Made by a program: the position numbers and the translations under genes. From positions 1 to 25,239 of the forward strand of contig JANDJZ010000019.1 in assembly GCA_027943245.1 (NCBI GenBank): a DNA stretch of 25,239 bases, given 5' to 3'. Under the pieces are notes generated by a model that saw only the letters and a program-made list of their open reading frames with translations, had not been told where the DNA came from and ran no database searches. Below, piece after piece: positions 1 to 8,960 of this stretch (the first letter of the stretch is position 1; the number at the start of each line of letters is the position of its first letter). Source of the stretch: Acanthamoeba sp. SK_2022b (Eukaryota; Discosea; Longamoebia; Acanthamoebidae).

Positions 1-1265
1 GGTGCTGGTTGGATGTCTGTGTGTGTGACCCTTCTGCTCATGTATTTGTTGGTCAGGCAGTAGTCTATGCGTGTGGTGGTGATGCGTGGCTGTGTTTCGT
101 TTTTTTTGGGTTTTTTGAGTTGTCGGAAGGTGTGTTTATTACATTGTGGGTTCATTTCGCGATGTATGTCAAGGACTCTTTTTGTGTTGACAAGGTCCCA
201 GATAGCTCTATATTGTTTTTGGCGGCTTGTCCTACCATAGTTTGTCCATTTTTCGCCTGGTGACAGTGTTGCGTTCCAGTCTCCGATTAGTGCAAATGGG
301 GTCTTGCTGCTAGTGTTTTGTATAATGCGGGGGATGTGTTCGCTGACGAATTTGTTGTTTTTTACTTCATTACCAGATGGTGCATAGATGTTGTAGAAGT
401 TGATGTCTTGGCCGGCGCCTCTGATTGAGAGGCGGTGTAGCCTGGCCATGTTTTTTCCGTTGGTTTTGGTGGTATTGTGTATAGTGGTGCGGCACACCAA
501 TTCCTCTTTTATTATGTATGCAGTCCCGCCTCCTGGCTTGATCCTTGTGTGAGTGTTTATATAGGGTTGTTGTCGGGTCCCTTTGGATCTCCTGTGGGCC
601 ACTGTTGCCAGTTTAGATTTAAGGTTCCAGAAAATCGAGAATCCGTGGCTGGTTGCTGCTCTTTCTAGCTCACCGGGATATTCTTCGCTCCACCTACCTA
701 CTTCTTGAAGGGCTGCTATGTCCCAGTTATTAGTTTTCATCGCTTGACATAGCATGGGGATCTCTCGCCAGTTTTTCCTGATGTTGAGTGAGATAAGCGT
801 GATGGCTGTTGCCATTGCCGTGTTGGTGCTAGTTGATCCCCCATTGGTGCCGGCTGCTTCCACTCCTGGTAGGTGTAAGAGTAGTAGGCTAAGCGTTACC
901 AAAGACCATATTATTTGCTGGTGGTAGAGTGCTGAGCGCGGGGGTGTTGCTGGGTTAGAGCTCTCAGTCCTTCTCTTTTTTTTTGTGTATGCTCGGGTGA
1001 TTGGTATTGTAGTATGTGTGTGTCCTTGGGTCTCTTTCCATTTGAATAGGATGTTAAGGTGTCGTGTGTCATCAATTAGGGCTTTATTGGGTTTCTTGTA
1101 GCCAGTGTTTGCTGCTACGGTAGGGAGACCCAGAAATACTAGTGCTATGAGGAGGGCCCAATTGATGTTACTTTTTTGGTGCAGGCAGGGACGGGTTGGC
1201 TTGGTTCTGACCTGGGTGTGTCGGTCAGGTGCGCTTCGGGAAGTTCTGTACCAGTAGGCGTGCAT
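1..1265 (-). CDS. LINE ORF2, APE-type endonuclease domain (partial, continues off the window)
   Basis: This open frame encodes the N-terminal endonuclease of a LINE ORF2 protein, which nicks target DNA to prime reverse transcription. Motifs in order are SLNIRKNW near 775-800, the metal-binding-type LQEV near 705-716, FYNIYAPSGNE near 360-400, IGDWN with GDWN at 273-284, and RIDYCLTN with RIDY at 60-71. These match the exonuclease-endonuclease-phosphatase fold of LINE endonucleases. The first local ATG is at 1265, about 40 nt inside the end of the preceding RRM frame, but the same frame is open without a stop back to about 2540, so the true start is uncertain. A hydrophobic stretch (WALLIALVFLGLPTVAA) precedes the domain and is odd for this family. 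Confidence 0.85.
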   Translation of the reverse strand, partial: MHAYWYRTSRSAPDRHTQVRTKPTRPCLHQKSNINWALLIALVFLGLPTVAANTGYKKPNKALIDDTRHLNILFKWKETQGHTHTTIPITRAYTKKKRRTESSNPATPPRSALYHQQIIWSLVTLSLLLLHLPGVEAAGTNGGSTSTNTAMATAITLISLNIRKNWREIPMLCQAMKTNNWDIAALQEVGRWSEEYPGELERAATSHGFSIFWNLKSKLATVAHRRSKGTRQQPYINTHTRIKPGGGTAYIIKEELVCRTTIHNTTKTNGKNMARLHRLSIRGAGQDINFYNIYAPSGNEVKNNKFVSEHIPRIIQNTSSKTPFALIGDWNATLSPGEKWTNYGRTSRQKQYRAIWDLVNTKRVLDIHREMNPQCNKHTFRQLKKPKKNETQPRITTTRIDYCLTNKYMSRRVTHTDIQPA

Positions 1266-2216
1266 TCTGGTTGTATTCAGCCATTGCTGCGGCGTTACTG
1301 GCTCTCCTATCGGCTTGTCTCTGGAGGCGGGTTTGTTGGGCTGCTGCTCTGGCTGCTTGTCTGGTGGCCACTCCTGCCTGGCGCTTGAGGTCTGCTTCAC
1401 GTTCTTCCTCGGACTTGGCCCTGGTGACTGAGACACACTTGCCATTGAAGCTTTTTTTTCCTGAGTATTTGTGTGTATACATATTAGTAGGTGAGTGTTG
1501 ATGTCATTGGGGGGTGTGGGTTTTGTACCATTCAGTTTGATTGCTTGGGTTAGGCTTTTCGCTGTTTTAAACTGGATGGTGATCCACGGTGCCATTCTCC
1601 CGTCGGGTAGCTTACCGTAGTGGTGGTCGATGATCTCTCCGCATTTTTTTCCGAAGTACTGGGTGACCCCGCACCTTGAGGTGGTTTCTGCCAGGCCAGA
1701 GACGTAGACGCGGTGTTCTGCTTGCCTGAGGCTCTCCTTCCAAGGGCTGATGCTGAGTTCCTTGCCGAAAAGTACGATCTTGTACAGTGCGCACAGCTTG
1801 CTCGCGAGGGCCTCATTGTCGAGCGTGACAGTCCAGGTCCCTGGTACGACCATGCTGATGGCCACCTGGGTGTAGTCGAAGGTGATGTTGTAGCGGAGGG
1901 CGTAGGCAGCCAGGGCCTCAGCTGTGACCATGGCAATGTCGTTCTTGTTGGTCGTTCTTATGGCCAGCTTGGTCTGTCCGTGGGATGGGCAGAAGCGGCC
2001 GATCGAGACTCTGCCTGGTGCTACCCATTTGGCCATTAGGAGTCTTGCCACCTCTTCAACTTCCTCTGCTGGGATGTCGAGCGCCATGGTGGTTGTGGGT
2101 GTGTTGTACGGTAGGTCGTCCTGTACAACTGCTACCCCTAGCTCCTGCAGCCTGGTTACGGCACTCGCGTATTCCGCTGGTTGGAGGTCTTGGATGAGGA
2201 TGGTGTCTCGGGTCAT
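1225..2216 (-). CDS. LINE RRM-containing ORF1-like protein, two frames joined at an A8 run
   Basis: The frame starts at the ATG at 2216, whose bases overlap the TGA ending the upstream ORF (ATGA). About 165 residues of unrecognised but protein-like sequence lead to an RRM-like domain: HRVYVSGL (RNP2-like, near 1715) and WITIQF (RNP1-like), then AIKLNG. The RRM end (SFNGKCVSVTRA) and an Arg/Ala/Gln-rich helical tail ending at 1225 lie in the -1 frame. The switch point coincides with an A8 run at 1452-1459 read as GAA AAA AAA. Without a shift, the frame runs on into the endonuclease ORF. RRM domains in ORF1 proteins bind LINE RNA. Whether the shift is programmed, a mutation or an assembly error cannot be told from one copy. 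Confidence 0.6.
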
Positions 2217-3277
2217 AAGGTCCTTCCGGTCAAGTTCATTGTTGTCATCCGATCCACTGCTGAGCTCTTCCACTGTCTCTTCTGCCTCCTCTTCTTCATC
2301 GATGGTTGGTTGTCCTGGTCGGAGTGGACTCGTTTCCTCTTGGTGTAGAGGGGTGGGTCCATGTGGTCGTATGGGCTCTGGGTAGGTTTGTTGTGGGGTG
2401 GGTAAAAATCTGGGTCTTGTGGATTGGTATAAATACTGTCCTTCTTGTACGCTATTGGCTCCTTGTCTTGGCCAATAGCAGTAGCTTGAGGGGTTTGGGG
2501 TTTTTCCGGGCGCTCCCAGAGCCAGGTGAGTGGATCTCTCTTATCAGATATGGTCTGGGACTTATCTGCTGTTTGTTCTGGGGTAGGGACTCTTTTTATT
2601 GGTTGGGTCTTGAGGTCTAGGTGAGTGTCATTGGCTGGTTGGTTGGCGTTATTGTTGGTTGGAGTGTGCCACAATTGTTTTATTTGTTGGGTAGGCCTTT
2701 TGGCTTTATTGGGACAAAGGGTGTGTGTTGTGGTGTTTGTGGAGCTGGCTTGGGGTTCTTTGGTTGGTGCGTCTTGCGATTGAGTGGGCTGGGCGGTGCT
2801 TGTGGGAAGGGTATCCTCTTGGGTGGGTGCCAGGGTTGGAGTATATTGGCTACCATGACTTGGACGTTTGTTGTGTCTTTTGACATGATCTTGTGTTTTG
2901 TGGGTGTGGTTGTGCGGCGTGTGGTGTGGGTAATCCGTGTGGTCCGTTCCCCTTAAATGGCTTCTTGGTGGTGGTCTTACTTGGGGTGGAGATTTATTGA
3001 AGATGTGAATTAATGGGGCATTTTCGTGGAGACTTATGTTAATTGATTGTATTTTGGTCTGTTTGGGCAGCTTACAAGGACCAGGGCCTTGGGTGGATTG
3101 GTTTTGGCTATCTGTAGCCGGGTGGAGGACGTTGTTATTTTTTTGGGATTTTGTTTCTAGCAGGGACAATAGAAGTACGGGGACTTCGGCGAGCGTTTGG
3201 AGGCTGCTCGTAGCCTTATTATTTATTGGGCTGTGGGGGGTACCCTTGTTAATTTTGTTATCTATTTGCTTGTTCAT
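2213..3277 (-). CDS. LINE 5'-proximal low-complexity ORF
   Basis: A 354-codon uninterrupted frame rich in Asn, Thr, Gln, Pro, Lys and His, with no recognisable fold. Near its C-terminus are basic clusters (KRKR and KKRRQKRQ) that could act as nuclear localisation or RNA-binding signals. Its stop codon overlaps the next ATG as ATGA, an arrangement that allows termination-reinitiation in some LINEs. From about 2300 down to 2216 the alternative frame reads as a strongly acidic segment (DEEEEAEETVEEL) that looks equally coding, so a one-base indel near 2300 may have moved the real protein into the RRM frame. Function is unknown; it is probably a gag-like or ORF1 N-terminal region. Confidence 0.5.
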   Translation of the reverse strand: MNKQIDNKINKGTPHSPINNKATSSLQTLAEVPVLLLSLLETKSQKNNNVLHPATDSQNQSTQGPGPCKLPKQTKIQSINISLHENAPLIHIFNKSPPQVRPPPRSHLRGTDHTDYPHHTPHNHTHKTQDHVKRHNKRPSHGSQYTPTLAPTQEDTLPTSTAQPTQSQDAPTKEPQASSTNTTTHTLCPNKAKRPTQQIKQLWHTPTNNNANQPANDTHLDLKTQPIKRVPTPEQTADKSQTISDKRDPLTWLWERPEKPQTPQATAIGQDKEPIAYKKDSIYTNPQDPDFYPPHNKPTQSPYDHMDPPLYTKRKRVHSDQDNQPSMKKRRQKRQWKSSAVDRMTTMNLTGRTL

Positions 3278-3569
3278 CCTCTCCTCGACTCTTCTTCTCT
3301 CACCAAAATGTCGACAAGCGAGTGCCCAAGAAAATGATATTCCATGATTTCCCTGTTAGTAATTTTCTGACCGGCAGCCGTGGTTGGTTGACTGAAATCC
3401 GGCGTGCCCGCGCAGAGAAGGGCAACAACAGCTGTTGCACTTCGAGTTTATCACATTCATTTCGTGACCCCAGGCTCCCGATTTTGGAGATTCCACACTT
3501 CCGTGTTTGAAACTGTCCTTTTCCCTGTTGTTTTCTCTTGCCCTCCCCCTTTATTTTCCTTGAACAGCA

Positions 3570-3985
3570 ATGGAACCCCCCCAGAAGGAGATATGGGCGG
3601 AGGACGAGGGGGTTGGTGAGGAAACCAGTATTGTTGTTGAAGGATTCGTTGTTAAGATGACTTGAGAGCACTACTGTCTACCCCATCAACTGATCTACAA
3701 CGAGTTCCGAAACATCGCTGGACCAGCGTTACACAAGGTATGTTTAATCTCACATTAACATTATTGCTCTAAAATTGATGTGTGATTGGGTTGCGTGCAG
3801 ATGCTTGGGTCTGCAGACATCTACAAGCAGCGGCTCCCCCTACACACAACAATCCGCCTTTTCCCGGTGGTACGTGCCCTGGTTGTTGGTGGGAAAGTTT
3901 GAAAGGTGGAGGAGGTCAGCGAGCTGGAGGAGATGCTTGGCGAGTGGGTACAGCGCCGGTGGAGTGACGGGTCAATTGGAACGAT
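3570..3985 (+). pseudogene. Possible broken two-exon gene with in-frame TGA codons
   Basis: From an ATG at 3570 a protein-like frame reads MEPPQKEIWAEDEG and continues through an in-frame TGA (3661-3663) into EHYCLPHQLIYNEFRNIAGP. A plausible intron (GTATGT at about 3738 to GCAG at about 3800) joins it in frame to MLGSADIYKQRLPLH. A second TGA follows GGKV, after which the frame reads KVEEVSELEEMLGEWVQRRW. Both stops are TGA and no other stops occur over about 100 codons. I do not recognise the protein. It is most likely a decayed gene or TE fragment; real splicing around the stops cannot be excluded. Confidence 0.3.
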
Positions 3986-4678
3986 ATCCCCCCCCTTACT
4001 CCATTCAAAACCGATAAGCTGAGGATTACGTTTGATTGTACTCTCGTCAACCGCGCAGGGCAACTGCAATATCCACTGCAATACAAGTGATTTATCTTGT
4101 GGCGATTGTGCTGTGGGGGTTGATAGCGGTAGGTAAGAAGCGACGGCGTTGAGAGCGAGAAGAGAAGAGACCACCACGACGATGACGATGGCAAAGAAGG
4201 AGGAGAGGAAGGAGACGGTGGCGGAGGGAGAGGGCGCGGCGACGACGCCCAAACACTGGCACAGGCCATTAGCCTGGCGTTCTGGCTGCACGCGTCCGGA
4301 TGGCGGCGGCGGCGGCGGTGACCAGCAGGGCGGCGGTGAGAAGGGGGTGTTGGACCGAAGGCAGCTGCGGCGGAAGGTGGCGACCGGGAGCGAGTGGACC
4401 TCAAGGTCGCTGACCGGTGTCCGAGAAGGGTTGTGCAGGTGCGCCACTACACCTCACACAGCATGCCTGGCCTTGTTCTCACCTGACCTCCCACGCTGAA
4501 GAGTTCTTGGGAGGGCATGAAGGGACAAGGCAAGAGAGGTGGTGGCCAATGACCATCATGGTCGCTCATACCTCCGGCCACCACTCAATGATCATTTGGT
4601 CCAGATCGAACACAGGCTGTGGACCGACTGTCACCATCATCACACATGTGAGACAGTGAGCTCTCCTTCATTGACGCT
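3986..4678. other. Unassigned region, possible degraded ligase exon at its end
   Basis: About 690 bases with no gene I can support. Long frames exist on both strands but their compositions (GGC-repeat glycine runs, Pro/Ser runs) look like by-products of GC-rich sequence. Around 4505-4630 the plus strand gives scattered short reads such as GQGKRGGG, MTIMVAH and GCGPTVT. These faintly recall the segment of DNA ligase III just before the exon at 4972, but only with frame changes. This is suggestive at best. Confidence 0.3.
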
Positions 4679-4790
4679 GTGTGCGTGTGCGTGTGTGTGT
4701 GTGCATGTGCGTGTGTGCGTGCGTGTGCGCGAGCGTGTGTGTGTGTGCGTGTGTGCGTGTGTGCGTGTGTGTGCGTGTGTGCGTGCGTGC

Positions 4791-4858
<68 letters not shown>

Positions 4859-4872
4859 TGTGCGTGTGTGTG

Positions 4873-4950
<78 letters not shown>
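4679..4950. repeat. Long (GT)n microsatellite with imperfect GC-interrupted start
   Basis: About 270 bases of GT repeat. The first ~120 bases are interrupted by GC dinucleotides (GTGCGT) and the rest is nearly pure, with a GGT break near 4851. It sits directly upstream of the first ligase III exon, so it is probably intronic. A tract this long is a likely point of assembly collapse or rearrangement, which matters because the ligase core is missing upstream. Confidence 0.97.
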
Positions 4951-4952
<2 letters not shown>

Positions 4953-5220
4953 GTGATCGAATGGAGAGCAGACGGTGTGCAAGGCAGGCAACGGGTTCGA
5001 CGACGCAGCGCTGAAGCAGCTCCAAAAGGCCCTCCGCCCGCAGATGAAGCAGATCCACAAGAGCTACGACAAGGTGCCCTCATGGCTCGACATCAACAGG
5101 CTCCACGTGCCCGACTTCATCGTTACCGACCCCGAGCAAGCGCCCGTGTGGGAGGTGACAGGCCAGGGCTTCACCGGTACCGTGCCTTCACTCCTGTGTG
5201 ACGTGGCCTGGCTCTCTCTC

Positions 5221-5237
5221 ACACACACACGACACAC

Positions 5238-5288
<51 letters not shown>
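5221..5288. repeat. (CA)n microsatellite in ligase III intron
   Basis: A (CA)n tract with a short GACACGAC interruption at its start fills most of the intron between the exons ending at 5176 and beginning at 5302. It is the reverse complement of the (GT)n tracts on either side of the neighbouring exons. Confidence 0.97.
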
Positions 5289-5499
5289 CACGCATTGCCA
5301 GACTCAAAGCATCATACGACGTTGTTGATCCGATTCCCGCGCGTTACGCGCATACGCGACGACAAGGACTTCTCCACACACACCGACGTCCACCACCTGC
5401 GCGCCCTCGCCAAGGCCTCTGCCCAAGGTACGCGCGCCAGTCCCGGGCCGCACACGCCACAACGGCTGACCGGTGGTGAACTCTGTGCCTGTGCCTGTG

Positions 5500-5501
<2 letters not shown>

Positions 5502-5548
<47 letters not shown>
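5502..5548. repeat. (GT)n microsatellite in ligase III intron
   Basis: A nearly pure (GT)n tract preceded by three CTGTGC units. It lies in the intron between the exon ending at 5427 and the linker/macrodomain exon starting at 5581. Confidence 0.97.
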
Positions 5549-5549
<1 letters not shown>

Positions 5550-6299
5550 GTGTCATGTGGGAGGGGGGACACGTGTCTAGGCACGAGCATGACCAAGGCC
5601 AAGTCGGCCGCGCAGAAGGCCGGCGGGATCGGCAAGCTCGATATCAAAGGCGGCGGCAAGGTCGCCCCGGCCAAGCCGAGCGGCTCGAGCTCCAGCAGCA
5701 AGGCCGCCGGGAGCATCACCAACTGGATGGGCAAGTCCAAGTCCAAGCCATCGTCGTCTTCTACTTTGTCGTCGTCGTCCGCAGCGGCGGCGGCCGTGCC
5801 CGAGGGGCTGGCCGTGGTGAAGGCGGGCGAGGGAGGTAGCGCCGACCTCCGCGCGGCGCTGATCAGGGCCGCCGGTTCGAGGCCCGCCGCCGACCGTCGC
5901 ACGATGCTCGTGCACTGCGTCAACGACGCAGGCGACCTCTCACCCGACGTCGAGGACCGGCTGGGCCTCTTCTGGGCCCAATCGGCGCGCAACGCGTGGA
6001 CCCAGCACACCGCCGAGCAGGAGGAGGAGTCGCTCGGCGAGATCCAGATGGCCAAGCTCAAGAAGAAGGACGACGGCGAAGACGGCGTGGCCGGCAAGCT
6101 CTGGCTCGTCAACGCTGTCACGCACAAGGCCAAGGCCAAGGCGGCTGCGGTCTCCGGCGCGCTGGGCGAGTTCTTGGCGACGGCGTTCGAGAGCGCGATG
6201 GGCATGGTGGCCGCGATCGCCAAGGTGCGCAAGGCCGAGGTGCTGACAAGCTTGGTGGCGGGCGGTGCGTGTGTGTGGACAGAACGTCTCCACCGATAC

Positions 6300-8960
6300 A
6301 TCCAGGGAACGCTCTTTAGATGTGTGTTGATGACACTACAAATGGTTGGATCTCAGGATGAGCTTCAAGGTTCACTTCTGCCCACCCTCGCTTCTTGCCG
6401 CGTGAAGGCCTGGGTATTAGGTGGTGGTGGTGATGGTGTTCTAGGCGCTTCTGTGCATTGAGCTGCTGACGGGCTGCCTCAACGGGCCCTCCTGAGAAGC
6501 CACTGGTCCCACCACGCATCTGGATTTTGTTGGTACGGTGCTTGCACTCCAGAGCATAATTAGCGAACTTCTCCACGCCATGGTAGTGCTCTAAGAAATA
6601 ACCCAAATGATAAACAAATATATGGATGTAGGGTGTAGTGTTGCGGGCTTCGTAGGTGCTAATGAAGAGGTTGCTGAAGTCTCGTGCTTGATCTAGCCAC
6701 TCCTTCTCTGTGATCCGGACACGAGCTTGACAGGCAAGAGTAGCCAGCTTGTAGAAGGCCGCCCACACCGCAGCTGCCCCCTCTGCTTTTGTACGTGAAG
6801 CCTCATTGCTACCACATGTTAGTAACTATACTTGAATTCAGCATGCTCACAAGATTTGTCGTACCCCGCGCTCTCCTTCATGGCGTTGATGAAGTCCGTG
6901 TGATACCGCAGGACCGCCAACCACTCTGGCCGGCCCCACCAGGCGTTGGAGATGCGCTCGAAGAGGGTCTTGTCTGGGTTTGTTGATAGCTTGATCCGTC
7001 GTGTGGTAAAGATTCTCTCCCAGGCCGACATCACCTCTGTGGAAAGGTACAGGTCCCGCTGAAGGAGCTTGAAGAGCTTTTTGATGATCGCGGAGAGGCA
7101 GTGCAGGAAGCACGGGATGATATGAGTTCGCGGGAAGGGAAGAATACGATGCCCTTGGACACCATGATGGGTTCCGGCATGCTTCTTCCGACCTGAGGCC
7201 AATGTTGGTAAGCCTTCTTCTTCTCGCTCAACCTCCTCCTCTGTCCGCATTGGCCATGACTCCTTACTGAAGTCGTGGATTGTGTCACAGCACACAGTAC
7301 AGTATGGGCACTTCCAGTGTGCTGCTGGGTGGTAGGTTTCATACAGACCTAACACACGAACTAGTGTCTTTGGGTGTGTTAGCTTGTACTCGGCTTTTTT
7401 TGTCAGCAGCAGATGGGCATGCACCTTCAGGTCGCAGGTAAGGACCGCTTTGACAGGCACTTGGTCACCGTTCGCTAACTTGATGTGTTTCTCAGTGAGC
7501 AGAGTCCGCACCACCTCAATGCTGTTTGCGAGCTCCTCTCTGTTAACCAATGTGTTATTATCTGCTTCTTTCTTGTATTATGCAGAGGGCCACTTACCGC
7601 AGGATATCCTCTGTCTCACCGCCAATGTATATTATCCACATATGTGCTTCGCGTGGCGACTTGACATCAGCAAGCTTTTGGCCGTCGTAGAGGTACTGGA
7701 ATGCACCTATCTCCTCCTCAATGCGGTTGCCAGTGGTCATGTTTGCTCCATCCAGGGCGAACTTGATGTAGAGTGGTGAGCCGTCACGAGGCCGTGCCTC
7801 GTCTTGTTCCAGCACTCGGCGTAGGTACGTCATCAATGGTAGCTCTGCTCCCTGCCCTCCTGGTGTGACGCTCACAGGACATGCCTCGTGCTCTATTTCT
7901 GACCGTAGCCTGTGTACAAGTGAGTGTGTGCACAGCAGTGGTTGATGTTGAGACCAGGCATAGTACCTTCGAATTGCAGCCAATGAAGCATGGGGTACAT
8001 TGAACGTGTCGGTGACTTCTTGCCAGCGGCTGTCCGGGATCAGGAGGGAGTCTTTGAGTGCTAGAAGCCTGGTTAAAGTGGGTGGTGGAGGGAGGAGGTC
8101 CTGGCGCAGGCTTGGCTCATCAGCAAGTAGCAGGTTGATGATCTCAGACAACGGCTTGTCAGAGACCGCTGAGATTGCACACCGGACTCGTGTGGTAAGG
8201 TCCTCCACTAAAGGTCGCACATGCACCTCCTTGCTTTGCTTCTCCTCAAGCTTTGCTAACTTCATGCGCATGCGCTCTATCACTTGTTTGTTCTCATCTT
8301 CCTGCTCATGGAGGAGAACAGATCGTGCCCTGGCCTCCTCATCCTTCCTCTTCTTATGTTCTTCACTCTTGGCAGTTCGTTGTGCATTTGTGCCACACCC
8401 TGCACAGGCATGGGTACCTATTGCGCAATTAGTATTTGTGCTGACAATGATAACTGTGTGTGCTTACATTGAAGGTGTGGTGTAGCCTCATGTTTGGCCC
8501 GGTCCCAGGAGTGTGAGTAACCACGCAGACACCCAGTGTGGCGACACTGGTGGCCACTGGTTGGCACACTTGTGGTACGTTCAGCCCATGTTCCAGCATG
8601 CACAAGCTCATCACAAGCACAACAGATTGATGGGTGGCAGTTGTGCAGGTTGGCCTTTTTGGTGTGGGTATGAAGGGTTGCTGGTGTAGCAAATGGCTTT
8701 CGGTGGACTCCCTGTGCTTGCCGGCACAGTGTGTGTGGGCATGTAAATCCCTTTCCTGGGCTGATGTGGCATGTGTGAGTTGTAGTACTAAGAGTGGATG
8801 GGTATGGGTGTGTACAGGTGCAGGCCAAGGGAGCAGCATTCTCGCTGGGTGTCCATGTGCTTGTGATGTCCGGCTGGACGGCCGCGGTGTTAATGTTTTT
8901 ATAGGGCCTATTCCTCGAATAAATTATGAACAATTTTTTCGCGATCCTGGCCACCTTAAA
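6300..8960 (-). mobile_element. DNA transposon-like element carrying a four-exon transposase-like gene
   Basis: The span between the ligase/macrodomain fragment and the CK2 gene is occupied by one minus-strand gene resembling an uncharacterised transposase-like family. Its last codons lie within about 50 bases of where the ligase/macrodomain reading stops, so it probably inserted into that gene's intron. I could not find terminal inverted repeats or a target-site duplication by eye, so both ends are approximate. Confidence 0.5.
6316..8954 (-). CDS. Transposase-like protein with N-terminal zinc fingers (four exons)
   Basis: Exons on the minus strand are 8954-8468, 8417-7598, 7539-6832 and 6780-6316. 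The junctions give continuous protein, and the last intron shows a consensus TACTAAC branch site. The N-terminus has Cys/His modules (FTCPHTLC, GHQCRHTGC, then CTHACAGCG across intron 1), probably DNA-binding. The core reads YIKFALDGANMTT, MWIIYIGGETEDILR, VLTCDLKVHAHLLL, WKCPYCTV, HIIPCFLHCLSAI and ALECKHRTNK. This order of D-containing beta strands, a CPxC knuckle and a helical end resembles a family of uncharacterised transposase-like proteins I recall from protists, fungi and cnidarians. Catalytic residues are inferred, not proven. A His run precedes the basic C-terminus. The start codon is uncertain; an ATG further in is possible. Confidence 0.6.

Larger units (their letters stand above)
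1..3300 (-). mobile_element. Non-LTR retrotransposon (LINE), 5' part, truncated by window edge
   Basis: A minus-strand element enters the window with its 5' end near 3300 and leaves at position 1 inside the endonuclease domain. The order is a polar ORF1-like frame, an RRM-like frame and an apurinic-type endonuclease, which is the expected LINE order; the reverse transcriptase would lie left of the window. The element's sense strand is rich in A and C and poor in G, unlike the GC-rich host exons to the right, which supports a foreign mobile origin. No terminal repeat is expected for this class. The exact 5' boundary and any target-site duplication are not visible, so the right limit is approximate. 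Confidence 0.85.
4972..6264 (+). pseudogene. DNA ligase III C-terminal fragment fused to a macrodomain-like tail
   Basis: Three exons are visible: 4972-5176, 5302-5427 and 5581-6264. Exon 1 begins TVCKAGNGFDDAAL and contains VPSWLDINRLHVPDFIV and APVWEVTG. Exon 2 has LLIRFPRVTRIRDDKDF. Together these match the end of the OB-fold of DNA ligase III, which seals nicks in base-excision and single-strand-break repair. The adenylation core, with its KxDG-type motif, is absent upstream. Exon 3 starts with a Lys/Ser/Ala-rich linker, then LVHCVNDAGDLSPDVEDR, SLGEIQM and LWLVNAVTHKAKAKAAAVSG, resembling the macrodomain of ALC1/CHD1L-type proteins. The tail stops at a good splice donor (GTGCGT at 6265), beyond which lies a transposon. 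Whether the piece is expressed is unknown. Confidence 0.75.

Noticed and set aside
2306..3347. Gly/Val/Trp-rich plus-strand frames over the LINE
   Set aside because: They arise from the G/T-rich complement of the element; the minus strand carries the recognisable LINE order.
3821..4447. Minus-strand frame with a hydrophobic stretch (FFAIVIVVVVSSLLAL) resembling a membrane protein
   Set aside because: The stretch comes from CGACGATGACGATGG-type simple sequence; the rest is Pro/Ser low complexity with no family signal.
4585..5060. Long frames of Cys-Val or His-Thr repeats on both strands
   Set aside because: They are translations of the (GT)n/(CA)n microsatellite and have no coding features.
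5700..5740. PCNA-interacting (PIP) box in the ligase linker around SITNWMGK
   Set aside because: It lacks the conserved Gln and the paired aromatic residues of the consensus.
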